48,904 nt of DNA from Spirochaetes bacterium ADurb.Bin133 (GTDB lineage: Bacteria; Spirochaetota; GWE2-31-10; MWDO01). The stretch's first letter is position 1. Every line of letters starts with the position of its first letter. A model generated the notes under the pieces. That model saw only the letters and a program-made list of their open reading frames with translations. It did no database searches and was not told the origin of the DNA. The translations under genes and the position numbers were made by a program. Shown piece by piece: positions 33,213-42,186 of this stretch. The stretch is from NCBI GenBank assembly GCA_002070605.1, contig MWDO01000021.1, positions 1 to 48,904 of the forward strand, written 5' to 3'.

Positions 33213-34856
33213 ATGTCGGAATACAAGTTTTTCAACAGGTTTTCAAAGAATTTTTTATCGGGCGAATACAATCAGTTTATTTTCTACGGCAACATTTACG
33301 ATATATACAAGAGCGAAGACGAATACTATAACCTTTCGGATTATTTAATAAAAAAGTTGTCCAATACTCGTACTATTATAAAATTTAACATAACAAGCGG
33401 CGTCGATTTTAATTCAAACGCGGATAGGGATTTGTTTATTAAGACGCTTGCTGAAAATCTGACTTTTTTTAGTAATTACGACGATAAAAGAAGCTGGGTT
33501 ATCAAAAATATAGCTCAATCGCGAATTTCAAGTTTAGACGGGCTTAAACTCCTTAAAGAAGCGTTTAAGGTAAGTTCGTCTCCTAAAAAATCTTTCATCA
33601 AACCGTTCGCTTTTTTGATCGAGCATGCCGAAACTTTGGCTCCGGACGTCGAGATTGAGAGAATGTTTGAGTTAGACAGGCAAAAGTTGGTTTTTTTACG
33701 GGAGTGGTTATGCGACGACGAATTTATAAACTCTCACAATATTGCGATTTTTATATCGCAAACGACCTCCGAAATTCACAAATCGTTGGTCAATCTCCCG
33801 TCGATGGACAAGGTTGTGATCGACTATCCCGATTATGAAGAGAGAAAGATTTTCATAGAGGAGCAAATACAAAAGATGGAGATAACTCCGGCTATCTCGT
33901 TAGATAGAGCTACGGACTTGACAGCGGGATTAAATCTAAACGGTATAAGGCATATTTTAGTGCAAAATAAATATACGAAAGAGCCGTTGACCGAAGAGGT
34001 TATACTGTCAAAAACGGAAGAGGTCATAAGGGGAACGATCGGCGATTACATAAAGGTCATCAATCCCGACCACGATTTTTCGGACGTTTACGGCGCGGCA
34101 AAAATAAAAAAAGAGCTTGCGAGACAGGTAAAAATTATCAAACTCAACGATCCGAAGATCATACCGCGCGGGTACTTGATAAGCGGTCGAAACGGCGTCG
34201 GCAAAACTTATATAATGGAAGCGTTCGCCAAAGAACTTGGTTGGCTCTGCATAGAGTTGAAGAATCTGAGACAAAAGTATCTTGGCGAGACGGACGTTAT
34301 ATTTGAACGGGTAAAAACCGTTTTGGAGTCTTTCAAAAACGTTATCGTTTACGTGGACGAGGCGGATACGATGTTCGGCGGCAGGGGCGAGAACGTCCAC
34401 GAAACTGAGAAACGGCTTACCGGCAACTTTATCAAAATGATCGGCGATCCGGCTAATAGAGGAAAAATAATCTGGGTTTTTATTACTTCCAGACCGGATC
34501 TACTACTGCCGGATTTCATACGGAGACTCGAGATAAAATTAGGTTTCTTCAACCCCAAAGGGGACGATAGAAAGGACTTTTTGGCAAATATACTAAACGA
34601 CGCCGATATCAAATACGACGCTCTAAGCGACGCCGAAAAGAAAAAGATCGACGAGGTCTTTAAGGACTTCTCGCCTGCGGAATTCAAGACGCTATCGACT
34701 CAGATAAAGGCGGAAAAGAAACTGACGCAAAAACTCGACCTCGCCGGGGTTATAGAGTTGATGAAGAGGTTTAACCTCAGCATAGGCAGGGAAAAATATC
34801 TTGAACAAGACGAGATCGCCAGAGAGTATTCTACTTACGTCGATTTGATTGAATAG
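33213..34856 (+). CDS. Ycf46/FtsH-like AAA ATPase with degenerate N-terminal half
   Basis: 547 aa. The C-terminal AAA module has Walker A SGRNGVGKT (324-332), Walker B VIVYVDEADT (377-386), FITSRPDLL as sensor 1, and a helical lid. The N-terminal 270 residues (FIFYGNIYD, FAFLIEHAE, IAIFISQTT) look like a second AAA fold that has lost its P-loop, the layout of Ycf46-type ATPases. The substrate is unknown. GGGAGG precedes the ATG. It is monocistronic and converges on the lptD-like gene. Confidence 0.78.
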   Translation: MSEYKFFNRFSKNFLSGEYNQFIFYGNIYDIYKSEDEYYNLSDYLIKKLSNTRTIIKFNITSGVDFNSNADRDLFIKTLAENLTFFSNYDDKRSWVIKNIAQSRISSLDGLKLLKEAFKVSSSPKKSFIKPFAFLIEHAETLAPDVEIERMFELDRQKLVFLREWLCDDEFINSHNIAIFISQTTSEIHKSLVNLPSMDKVVIDYPDYEERKIFIEEQIQKMEITPAISLDRATDLTAGLNLNGIRHILVQNKYTKEPLTEEVILSKTEEVIRGTIGDYIKVINPDHDFSDVYGAAKIKKELARQVKIIKLNDPKIIPRGYLISGRNGVGKTYIMEAFAKELGWLCIELKNLRQKYLGETDVIFERVKTVLESFKNVIVYVDEADTMFGGRGENVHETEKRLTGNFIKMIGDPANRGKIIWVFITSRPDLLLPDFIRRLEIKLGFFNPKGDDRKDFLANILNDADIKYDALSDAEKKKIDEVFKDFSPAEFKTLSTQIKAEKKLTQKLDLAGVIELMKRFNLSIGREKYLEQDEIAREYSTYVDLIE

Positions 34857-34865
34857 GTAGTTTTA

Positions 34866-34975
34866 GTATCCTGTCAGTTTTTTGGGGAATAAAAAATATT
34901 TGTTTCATATGTGTCAATTTTTTTGAGACAGGCTCGCGTTATCCGGTTCCTTCCCCCAAAAAACCGACGGATTAC
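34866..34975. mobile_element. TIR element E11, 110 bp, with perfect 9-bp target duplication
   Basis: The left end is GTATCCTGTCAG (34866-34877) and the right end CCGACGGATTAC (34964-34975). GTAGTTTTA is duplicated at 34857-34865 and 34976-34984. The right duplication contains the stop codon of the lptD-like gene (34982-34984), and the left begins directly after the ATPase stop. There is one CATATG module. The interior is a near copy of part of E2 and, in reverse, of E12. Confidence 0.93.
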
Positions 34976-34981
34976 GTAGTT

Positions 34982-37900
34982 TTATTCTTCCGCCTCGAGA
35001 GAGAGATTTCTGTTTTTCCATTTGCCTTTTTCGTATTTTTCGTCGACTTTGGTTTTATTAAACATCTTCAAAAGTTGATTTTCGCTGTCGATCTTCCAAT
35101 TTACGGCGAAGGTAAAGGTGTTCTCCCAATAAAATCGATTTACGTTATCCGGTTTTTCGGGTTTACCGACATATTGGAATATCAAAGTCCAATCGTGAAG
35201 GTTATGTTCTACGGACACGGCTATCTCTTGCAGATTAAAATTACTTGATTTCCTTTTGTTTATGTCTCCGAAATTAAACGAATTAGCCAGATCTGTAAAA
35301 AAGTCTACTATTCCTTGATCGGAGTAGTATCGATACATTTTTTTATTGACGCTTTTTGTGTGAAAATGGATTTTAGTCTCAAATTCGGTTTTTTCTCCTA
35401 TTATAAGATCCAAACCCAAGTAAAAAGTCAGAGAGTTGTTGGAGTAATATGAAATGTTATATTCTCTCATATACGCGCCTTCGTAATACTGTCTATGTTT
35501 TACGTTAAACTGATAGGAGATAGAAGGATTAATCGTAAGTTTAAAATACGTGAGAAATACAGGTATTTCGGTAATATTGTAACCTAATTGCATCGAACCG
35601 CTGTCCAATTCAAATCCGTATCCCCCATCTTTGAAATCAAAATATTTAAAATTCAACGTTAGCGCGAATATGTCTTTAAATATTTTTAAATTTATCGATT
35701 GGCTGTCGTAATAAAAATCGTTAAATCCGTTCGGAGTACTCCAGTTAATATTTCTATTCCACTTAAAAGTCGAGGCGAGCGATAAGGAGAGCCAGTTTTT
35801 ATCTATTTTATAAGCGAATAAATTGCCGTTAAGCGTAAAGTTGAAAGAGTGCGTCTGCGTCATAACCATAATTTTATACTCGTCGAAGCTCTGTTTATCG
35901 GTCGGAACGGCGACGGTATTGTCGAGCTCTTTGGAAAAAGAAATTCCTAAGGAGTAGCTGATAATCGAGTTAAAAAGCGATATCGAAAAAGATTCGTTTG
36001 GATATATGGCAAACGGATCGGGGTTGTTAGGGTCTCCGTCCCCTTTTGAAAACGAGCCCATATTATCGAGTCTAAAAACTAAAGTGTTTGTAAGAGAAAC
36101 TATGGATATCGAATTGCGGACAAAGGAGTAGTTCATATTAAAAGATATATCTTCAAACATTTTCCTAAAATACTTCGGTCCTTCCCAAAAGTTGGCTCGT
36201 TCGTAAAAAGAGTTTATCTTGTTATTAATGTTCTCTCCGCCGTTTTTGTAGTAGATATAATCTTTCGCTTCGTTAAGAACCTCGGCGTCGTAAGAAACGT
36301 CGGAGCTTTGATCGTTCCATATCAGGTTTTTCATCTCGGACAGTATAGCCGACGGAATAATCCAATTTATTTTCGGACCCACGCTAAAATTCAACGTATG
36401 CGCTCCTCCTTTCGGAAAAACGTTTAGTTTTAGACTAAAATTTGTGTAAAGCGACTCGATTTTCTCATAAGAGACCATATTATCGTAATACGTCGAGTCG
36501 ACCGGCATATATATAGGATTATTTGCGTTTTTTTCGTTTAAAAGGTCAAAATTATATTTTCTTTGCTCGTTATGCTTAAATATTCTGAACTTCATATATG
36601 TGTTTATGCCCGTCCCTTCAAACATAGGCGAACCGAACGCCAAATCGTTTCTTATCGTATCGTCGTAGTAGATCGAAAGTTCCGATATATTTCTATTATT
36701 TTTATCTTTGTTATCCAGATTAGTCTGAATATTATTATTTCTGGTAACTACGTTGGAGACGTTTGAATAAATTTTTTCGAGATACGCTCTATAAATTGTC
36801 ATATCGTCCCAATTCTTTTTGTAATAGACGTTAAAATTGGGATTCATCTGCCAGATTTTACCGCTTGAGCTGTAAGCCTGGAGCCACAGAGAGCCGTTAA
36901 GCGTAAACGTCAAATAATTAGTCAACGTTAGCGACTCGACCGCTTTTGAAGGATCAAACTCGTTAAGAAATATCTCTTCAACCGTATCGTGTTCGGGATG
37001 ATCGTCAGAAACGTCGTCGTTATCGAACATATATTTATTTACCAGATTGTCGCTAAAGTTATAAGTAAGATTAAAATCTATTATATTTAACCCGGTCGAG
37101 CCGGTTACATTTTTAACCGGCGTCATATTGGGAGCGTATATTTTTTCATAGTCGGCTCTGGTTTTTATAGTTTTGTTATCGACGGCGTTTTTTTTATTTT
37201 TTTCCATTTTTACGATTTTACCTTCAAACGCCGGCGAATTGTAATCGTTCTTTATCTCTATTTGCTTAGTAACTACCTTTTTCTTAGATTTTACCGAATA
37301 AAACGGCAACAAATCTCTATAATTTATCTCTTTAGGATCGCCGGAAGCGTCTATCAAGTTAATTTCTACTATCGGCTTATATAGATTGTCTTTGAGCGTA
37401 TCGTCTTTGGTCATAGATTTCTTTTTTTTATCTTCTTTAATCTTCGCGTCGATTTTACCCGGAACTTCTTTGATTGCCTTGAAATTTAACAGCTCGCCTC
37501 TCATACTGAAATTTGCCGACGGAGCGGTAAAACTATAGAGATGGAATCTGTAAGATTTGGGGTCGACGTAAGAGGTAGAGTCGTCGGTATAGACGTCCTT
37601 CTGAAATTCTTTTACGGAAGTTTTAATCATATTAACGTCCGACTCTGCGTTTAGGGAGATACTTGAAATCGGCTTTAAACCGAAGATATCCGGTATTGAT
37701 TTGGGAGAAAAGGCTAATTTTAAAAATGTGTTTGTCGAGCTTTTGCCGGATACCTTCTCGTCGACTTTTGCTGTAAAGACGTCGGCGTTACCGTCGCTTG
37801 AGGATTGGATACCGTACTGAATAGCGTCAAACATAACGTCGATATACGAGAAATATCTGCTTCTGTTGTAAAAATCTCTAAAATAATCGTAGTCTGTAAC

Positions 37901-39334
37901 ATACTCCATTTGGAAAGTATATTTCAGACTCATGAGGTTGGGCGCTATCTGCCCGTCGACAAAGAGCCATTGCGACGTTCTGATGGTTAGAGGGTTAGCG
38001 GCTAAATTAGAGTAGGTATTTGACGAGCCCAAAGTCGAGAATGTCGACGGGTTTTTGTGGAGAGGATTGTAAGGAATATAAACGTCTCCGGCGGTATCTT
38101 TCCATATAAGCCTCGAGAAACCGAAGTCCGACAAAATTGAAAGTTTTACGGGAAAATACTTATCGTCCATTCTTAGAAAAAAATACGAACCGGTATAAAA
38201 TCCAAGATTTGTATAGGCGTCGCCAAATACCCGCAACGAGAGGTCTAGATTCTGAAAATTGGGATATATTTTTGCTTTGGGGTATTTTTTGTAGAAATCG
38301 TATTTATTATAAAAACTGTCTAATTTTTCGTCGATACTTTTCTTGGAAATTCTCATATACGCTTTTTCGGTAGATGGATCGGCGCGGTTTTGAGATACCC
38401 CAAATACGTCTTTTGAGTCTTTTTTTACCTCTTCTTCTTTACCTAAAATGTAATAAGTGGTATTTAAAAACCACCCCTCTCTGCTTCTAAAACCAAAAGA
38501 GGGATTGATATTCAAACTTTTTGGGTGATAGTATATGGGTATATAAAAAAAAGGGATCGGTCCGATATATATAGCGCCGTTTAGTATCCCCCATTCCCCT
38601 TTTTGATTTATCCACATTTTGGATACCGTCAAAGAGTAGTGGGGATTCTCGTTATCGCAGGTGGTCAACTGCCCTTTAGATAAGACGGCGTCGTCGGTAT
38701 CGGTCTGAAGTATCTTCTCCCCTTTAAAAAAAGCGCCGGCGAGTCCCGAATCCCCCCCTTGCAATAGTTTGGTTCGTCCGTCAAAAAGAACGCCTCTGTT
38801 TATCTCAAAATTATAAAAAAAATGCTTGCCGCTGAATTCTAATTCGCTATCCTTAAAGACTACGTTGCCCGTTCCGGTTAGTTCTTTATTCTTAAGATCG
38901 ATAAAAATCTCGTCGGCATGAATCGTTCTCGTTACCGTCTGGTTTTTGTCGTCTTTGCCGTTAAGTACAAGCCGGACTTTCCCGAACAGATGGAGGATTT
39001 CTTCGTTATCTTCCGTAAATTTGGTCATTTTCAGTTCGCCGGCGCGCTCTAATATTATTTTATCGCCCTGTTTAGGGCTTTCTATATTAACGGGGTTGAC
39101 TATTCCAAAATATTTATATAAAGCGGTTCGATATTCGGCGTCGTTATTGAGATTTTTTAATTTCAAAGAATTTGCCATCGATTTTAGATGATTAAAGTCT
39201 GATTTTGCTATATCTTTCGCGATGGAATCAAGCGCGAATTTTTTGGACTTCTCCTTCCAGTCGTCCGAACTGTTGTCGGCGGAGAACGCGCTTATAGTAA
39301 TAGAAATCAGGAATAAAATGAAATATTTTTTCAT
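34982..39334 (-). CDS. lptD: LptD/OstA-type outer-membrane LPS-assembly protein
   Basis: 1450 aa, about twice the E. coli length. A signal peptide (cleavage near 19-20, FSA-D) is followed by an OstA/LptA-like beta-jellyroll (about 70-230) with HADEIFIDLKNKELTGTGNVVF. A segment LSKGQLTTCDNENPHYSLTVSKMWI and IGPIPFFYIPIYYHPKS resembles the conserved LptD stretch, including the Cys. The remainder is a long series of amphipathic beta strands with Asn/Lys-rich loops, ending in aromatic-rich barrel strands. Its job is insertion of lipopolysaccharide into the outer leaflet. The extra length lies in the barrel/loop region, with several low-complexity charged inserts. Confidence 0.85.
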   Translation of the reverse strand: MKKYFILFLISITISAFSADNSSDDWKEKSKKFALDSIAKDIAKSDFNHLKSMANSLKLKNLNNDAEYRTALYKYFGIVNPVNIESPKQGDKIILERAGELKMTKFTEDNEEILHLFGKVRLVLNGKDDKNQTVTRTIHADEIFIDLKNKELTGTGNVVFKDSELEFSGKHFFYNFEINRGVLFDGRTKLLQGGDSGLAGAFFKGEKILQTDTDDAVLSKGQLTTCDNENPHYSLTVSKMWINQKGEWGILNGAIYIGPIPFFYIPIYYHPKSLNINPSFGFRSREGWFLNTTYYILGKEEEVKKDSKDVFGVSQNRADPSTEKAYMRISKKSIDEKLDSFYNKYDFYKKYPKAKIYPNFQNLDLSLRVFGDAYTNLGFYTGSYFFLRMDDKYFPVKLSILSDFGFSRLIWKDTAGDVYIPYNPLHKNPSTFSTLGSSNTYSNLAANPLTIRTSQWLFVDGQIAPNLMSLKYTFQMEYVTDYDYFRDFYNRSRYFSYIDVMFDAIQYGIQSSSDGNADVFTAKVDEKVSGKSSTNTFLKLAFSPKSIPDIFGLKPISSISLNAESDVNMIKTSVKEFQKDVYTDDSTSYVDPKSYRFHLYSFTAPSANFSMRGELLNFKAIKEVPGKIDAKIKEDKKKKSMTKDDTLKDNLYKPIVEINLIDASGDPKEINYRDLLPFYSVKSKKKVVTKQIEIKNDYNSPAFEGKIVKMEKNKKNAVDNKTIKTRADYEKIYAPNMTPVKNVTGSTGLNIIDFNLTYNFSDNLVNKYMFDNDDVSDDHPEHDTVEEIFLNEFDPSKAVESLTLTNYLTFTLNGSLWLQAYSSSGKIWQMNPNFNVYYKKNWDDMTIYRAYLEKIYSNVSNVVTRNNNIQTNLDNKDKNNRNISELSIYYDDTIRNDLAFGSPMFEGTGINTYMKFRIFKHNEQRKYNFDLLNEKNANNPIYMPVDSTYYDNMVSYEKIESLYTNFSLKLNVFPKGGAHTLNFSVGPKINWIIPSAILSEMKNLIWNDQSSDVSYDAEVLNEAKDYIYYKNGGENINNKINSFYERANFWEGPKYFRKMFEDISFNMNYSFVRNSISIVSLTNTLVFRLDNMGSFSKGDGDPNNPDPFAIYPNESFSISLFNSIISYSLGISFSKELDNTVAVPTDKQSFDEYKIMVMTQTHSFNFTLNGNLFAYKIDKNWLSLSLASTFKWNRNINWSTPNGFNDFYYDSQSINLKIFKDIFALTLNFKYFDFKDGGYGFELDSGSMQLGYNITEIPVFLTYFKLTINPSISYQFNVKHRQYYEGAYMREYNISYYSNNSLTFYLGLDLIIGEKTEFETKIHFHTKSVNKKMYRYYSDQGIVDFFTDLANSFNFGDINKRKSSNFNLQEIAVSVEHNLHDWTLIFQYVGKPEKPDNVNRFYWENTFTFAVNWKIDSENQLLKMFNKTKVDEKYEKGKWKNRNLSLEAEE

Positions 39335-39430
39335 AGAAAGGACACATTACTATTTTTTTCAAAAAAAATAAATATATTTCATTTACATATTTCCTTATTT
39401 ACGCTTAATTTAACTTTAATTTTTAATTTA

Positions 39431-39541
39431 GTAATCCGTCAGTTTTTTGGGGTAAGGAAATAGATAACGCGAGTCTGTCTCAAAAAAATTCGACGCATAT
39501 GGAACAAATATTTTTTATTCCCCAAAAAACTGACGGGACGC
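39431..39541. mobile_element. TIR element E12, 111 bp, with perfect 9-bp target duplication
   Basis: The left end is GTAATCCGTCAG (39431-39442) and the right end CTGACGGGACGC (39530-39541). TTTAATTTA is duplicated at 39422-39430 and 39542-39550. It has one CATATG module. Much of the interior is the reverse complement of E11 (GATAACGCGAGTCTGTCTC). It stands between the divergent lptD-like and clostripain-like genes in a 319-bp gap. Confidence 0.93.
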
Positions 39542-39653
39542 TTTAATTTATCAAAAATAAGTTGTAAAATATATATAAATGCGATATTAAGAAGAGTTAG
39601 AATTTGGATTATAATTTGCGAAACGCCGCGTTTTATAAAAAAGTCGAAAATAT

Positions 39654-41210
39654 ATGAAAAGACGAAACCAGCCGGTTTTTTGGAGAGGAGAAATTGACAC
39701 ATATGGGACAAATAAAATGACGCATATGGGACAGATATTTTTAATCAATAAACTATTTGTTATCCTCCAAAAAACCGTCGGGGTACTGAAAAGATTCTAT
39801 TTATTATTGGCAATGTTATTTACCCTCGGATGCTCGCAAATTCCCGTCGTTATCGACTATACTTCTAAATATTGGACGGTAATGGTTTACGCCGCGGCGG
39901 ACTGCGATCTTGAATCCAACTTGTTGATCGACGTCGAGGAGTTGAAAAGAGGAACTAACAATAACGTCAATATCGTCGTATTGATAGACAGGAGCGAAAA
40001 GTACTCCGACGACGCTTCGGTCTTTGGAGAAAATTTTTCGGATACGCGTCTTTATCTGATAATTTCAAAGAGAGCGATTCGTCTCGATGGAAAAGAAGAA
40101 TTCCCGGAAATTACAAGAAACTCAAACTACGAAGCCAATATGGGCGATCCTATTACGTTAAAGAAATTTATAAATTATTGCAAAAAACAGTTCCCCGCCG
40201 ATAACTACGCTCTCGTTATGGGGGGGCACGGCGACGGCGCGAGAAGCCGTTCTACTACGGACGTCTCCAGAGCAATATCGATCGACGAAAACGCCGACGG
40301 TTATGGAAACTCCGACCTTTTATTTATAGGAGAGATAACGGATCATCTTACAAATAAGGAGAGCGTAAACTTGTTAGTTTTGGACGCGTGCTTGATGGGA
40401 ACTATCGAAGTCGCTTATCAATTCAGACCGAATATTAATAAATTCGGAGCGGAATTCCTAGTCGCGTCTCCTCCAAAAATGTGGGGTCCCGGACTAAAAT
40501 ACGACGCTATTTTTTCAAGAATCTCCGAATCGGCTAAAGCCGGTTATTATAGCTCGCAATCGCTTACTCCGCTTGATTTCGGAACTATTATTATCGAAGA
40601 GCAGGCAAAAATTTTTGAAAAGCATTCCAAATACGATTCGGCTCTGTCGCTGTTTGATCTGTCAAAATCCGTAGCGGTAAAAGAGTCGATCGACGATTTA
40701 TCAAAGTCGTTATATTTGTATAAAAATGAATTGGAAAAGATACGGGGAGCATATTACAAATCAGATTTGATACATTATTTTGATTTATATTATTCAAGCG
40801 AATGGCTGGATTGGCCTTATTTCGATCTCTACGACTTATGCTCCAAGATCGCCGAATATCCGGCTTTTCCTGAAAATGTTAAGCGCAAAGCGCTCGACGC
40901 GATGTTAGACATAGACGAGTTTGTCGTCGCCTCGTACGCCGGCGCTTATTACTCCGGTTTTGTTGGCGGCAAAAACGGCGTTTCGATATTTTTCCCGAAC
41001 GGAGCTTTAAACTGGAAGGAACAATACTGGTATAACGCTATCCGTACGCAAGGCGTATTTGGCGGCGGAGAGCATTACGGGGCTCTGGATTGGTGCGCCG
41101 ACGGAGCCGCCGCGGGAAATAATACCGTAGAAAACTGGTTTGAACTTCTGGATAGTTTTTTCGACGAAACAAACGACTCGTCCGGAGGGGTAAACGGCTA
41201 TCAATACTAG
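39654..41210 (+). CDS. Clostripain-family (C11) cysteine peptidase lipoprotein, N-terminus interrupted in frame by E13
   Basis: 518 aa as read from the original ATG at 39654. The peptidase part starts at about 60 with a lipobox (LFTLGC, Cys60), then WTVMVYAAADCDLE, VMGGHGDG (catalytic His192) and LVLDACLMG (catalytic Cys246), the clostripain dyad. The first ATG-AAA-AGA and the CTG-AAA-AGA at 39786 are the two copies of a target duplication around element E13. Without the element the protein would begin MKRFYLLLAMLFTLGC, a normal lipoprotein signal. The insertion adds 44 codons without a stop; ATGs inside the element (39717, 39726) could serve as starts. Whether secretion still works is unknown. 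Confidence 0.85.
   Translation: MKRRNQPVFWRGEIDTYGTNKMTHMGQIFLINKLFVILQKTVGVLKRFYLLLAMLFTLGCSQIPVVIDYTSKYWTVMVYAAADCDLESNLLIDVEELKRGTNNNVNIVVLIDRSEKYSDDASVFGENFSDTRLYLIISKRAIRLDGKEEFPEITRNSNYEANMGDPITLKKFINYCKKQFPADNYALVMGGHGDGARSRSTTDVSRAISIDENADGYGNSDLLFIGEITDHLTNKESVNLLVLDACLMGTIEVAYQFRPNINKFGAEFLVASPPKMWGPGLKYDAIFSRISESAKAGYYSSQSLTPLDFGTIIIEEQAKIFEKHSKYDSALSLFDLSKSVAVKESIDDLSKSLYLYKNELEKIRGAYYKSDLIHYFDLYYSSEWLDWPYFDLYDLCSKIAEYPAFPENVKRKALDAMLDIDEFVVASYAGAYYSGFVGGKNGVSIFFPNGALNWKEQYWYNAIRTQGVFGGGEHYGALDWCADGAAAGNNTVENWFELLDSFFDETNDSSGGVNGYQY
39664..39786. mobile_element. TIR element E13, inserted in frame in the clostripain gene
   Basis: The left end is GAAACCAGCCGG (39664-39675) and the right end CCGTCGGGGTAC (39775-39786). 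The flanks TGAAAAGAC (39655-39663) and TGAAAAGAT (39787-39795) agree at 8 of 9. Two CATATG modules. The stretch ACAGATATTTTTAATCA and the following AT-rich bases match the leader side of gene-bearing E8, so E13 looks like an internal-deletion derivative of it. The added length (132 bp) is a multiple of three. Confidence 0.9.
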
Positions 41211-41232
41211 AAAAACGTTAGCATAAATTATC

Positions 41233-41260
41233 AAGAAGTTTTTCAACGACAAAACTTCTT
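41233..41260 (+). terminator. Perfect 10-bp stem-loop between two genes
   Basis: AAGAAGTTTT and AAAACTTCTT are separated by an 8-base loop, 23 bp after the clostripain stop. No T-run follows directly, so it may be a weak terminator or an mRNA-processing or stability hairpin. Confidence 0.4.
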
Positions 41261-41290
41261 ATATCGTATAATATTTTTTGGAGGACGAAC

Positions 41291-41875
41291 ATGAAACTTT
41301 TAGTAAAAATCGCGGCAATAGTAATCGCGGCAATCGCAATCTTAACGGCGATCCTTTATTTTGTTTACAAAGCAAACGGAGGAGACGTAGAGGTCTCTTT
41401 CAACTACAAAAATATAGAGAGTCTGATTATCGTTTACGAACATCTAAAAGGAGATTACGCTAAGTCGGGTAAAATTATGGACAAACTGCATAAATCTTTA
41501 AAAGAAAACGGCTACGATGCTACAAAGGGCTTTGGGATATATTACGACGATCCGAAGAGCGTCAAGAAATCCGAACTTCGCTCTTTGGTCGGCTGTATCG
41601 TTGATGAAAAATATTATCCGAATTTAAAAGATATTAAATCCAAATTTAAGATGAAAGAAATTCCGCCGTCAAAAGGACTGATTGCGGAGTTTCCATATAA
41701 AAGCCGAATATCGGTATTTATCGGGATGTCCAAAGCCTATCCAAAATTAAATAAATTTTTAACAAATAACAAACTTCAACCCGGACCTGTTATGGAAATT
41801 TATAATATGAAGGATAAAAAAATTCTCTATATATTCCCATACTCTGATATATACGATCTCAGAAGAGGTTACTGA
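41291..41875 (+). CDS. GyrI-like domain protein with N-terminal membrane anchor
   Basis: 194 aa. A single hydrophobic segment (about 5-28, IAAIVIAAIAILTAILYFVY) anchors the protein. The rest fits the GyrI-like ligand-binding fold found in TEX264-type and AraC effector-binding domains: GFGIYYDDPKSVKKSELRSLVGCIV, a central PPSKGLIAEFPYKSRISVFIGM strand pair, and PGPVMEIYNMKDKKI near the end. The ligand is unknown. GGAGGAC precedes ATG 41291. It probably shares a transcript with the clostripain gene 80 bp upstream. Confidence 0.72.
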   Translation: MKLLVKIAAIVIAAIAILTAILYFVYKANGGDVEVSFNYKNIESLIIVYEHLKGDYAKSGKIMDKLHKSLKENGYDATKGFGIYYDDPKSVKKSELRSLVGCIVDEKYYPNLKDIKSKFKMKEIPPSKGLIAEFPYKSRISVFIGMSKAYPKLNKFLTNNKLQPGPVMEIYNMKDKKILYIFPYSDIYDLRRGY

Positions 41876-41920
41876 CGTAGAAAGAAACGGTAAGAGAGCG
41901 GCTCGGTCTTGAAGAAAAAT

Positions 41921-42181
41921 TTTGACGCATATGCGTCGTTGGTTATTATATGCCGCGACAATTGTCGTAAAATCCTACGACGCATATGTGTCAAATTTCT
42001 TATCGAGGAGCGCTGCGCTGCATATGTGTCAATTTTTATGCGACAATTGTCGCGCGTTATCGACGCGTCTCATATGTGTCAAATTTCTCTTTAACATCAT
42101 ATGTGTCATTTTATTTCTTTACCTTTTTGTGTTTTAACGCATATGTGTCAATTTTATTCTTAACATCATATGCGTCGTTCT
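41921..42181. repeat. CATATG module array E16 without TIRs
   Basis: Seven CATATG modules lie at 41928, 41983, 42021, 42071, 42098, 42140 and 42167. Two pairs have the 27-bp spacing also seen in E4 and E9. The first is a perfect GACGCATATGCGTC dyad. A second palindrome, CGACAATTGTCG, occurs at 41956-41967 and 42041-42052. No inverted-repeat end is found on either side. It fills almost all of the 311-bp gap between the GyrI-like gene and the amylase gene. Confidence 0.8.
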
Positions 42182-42186
42182 ATTTT

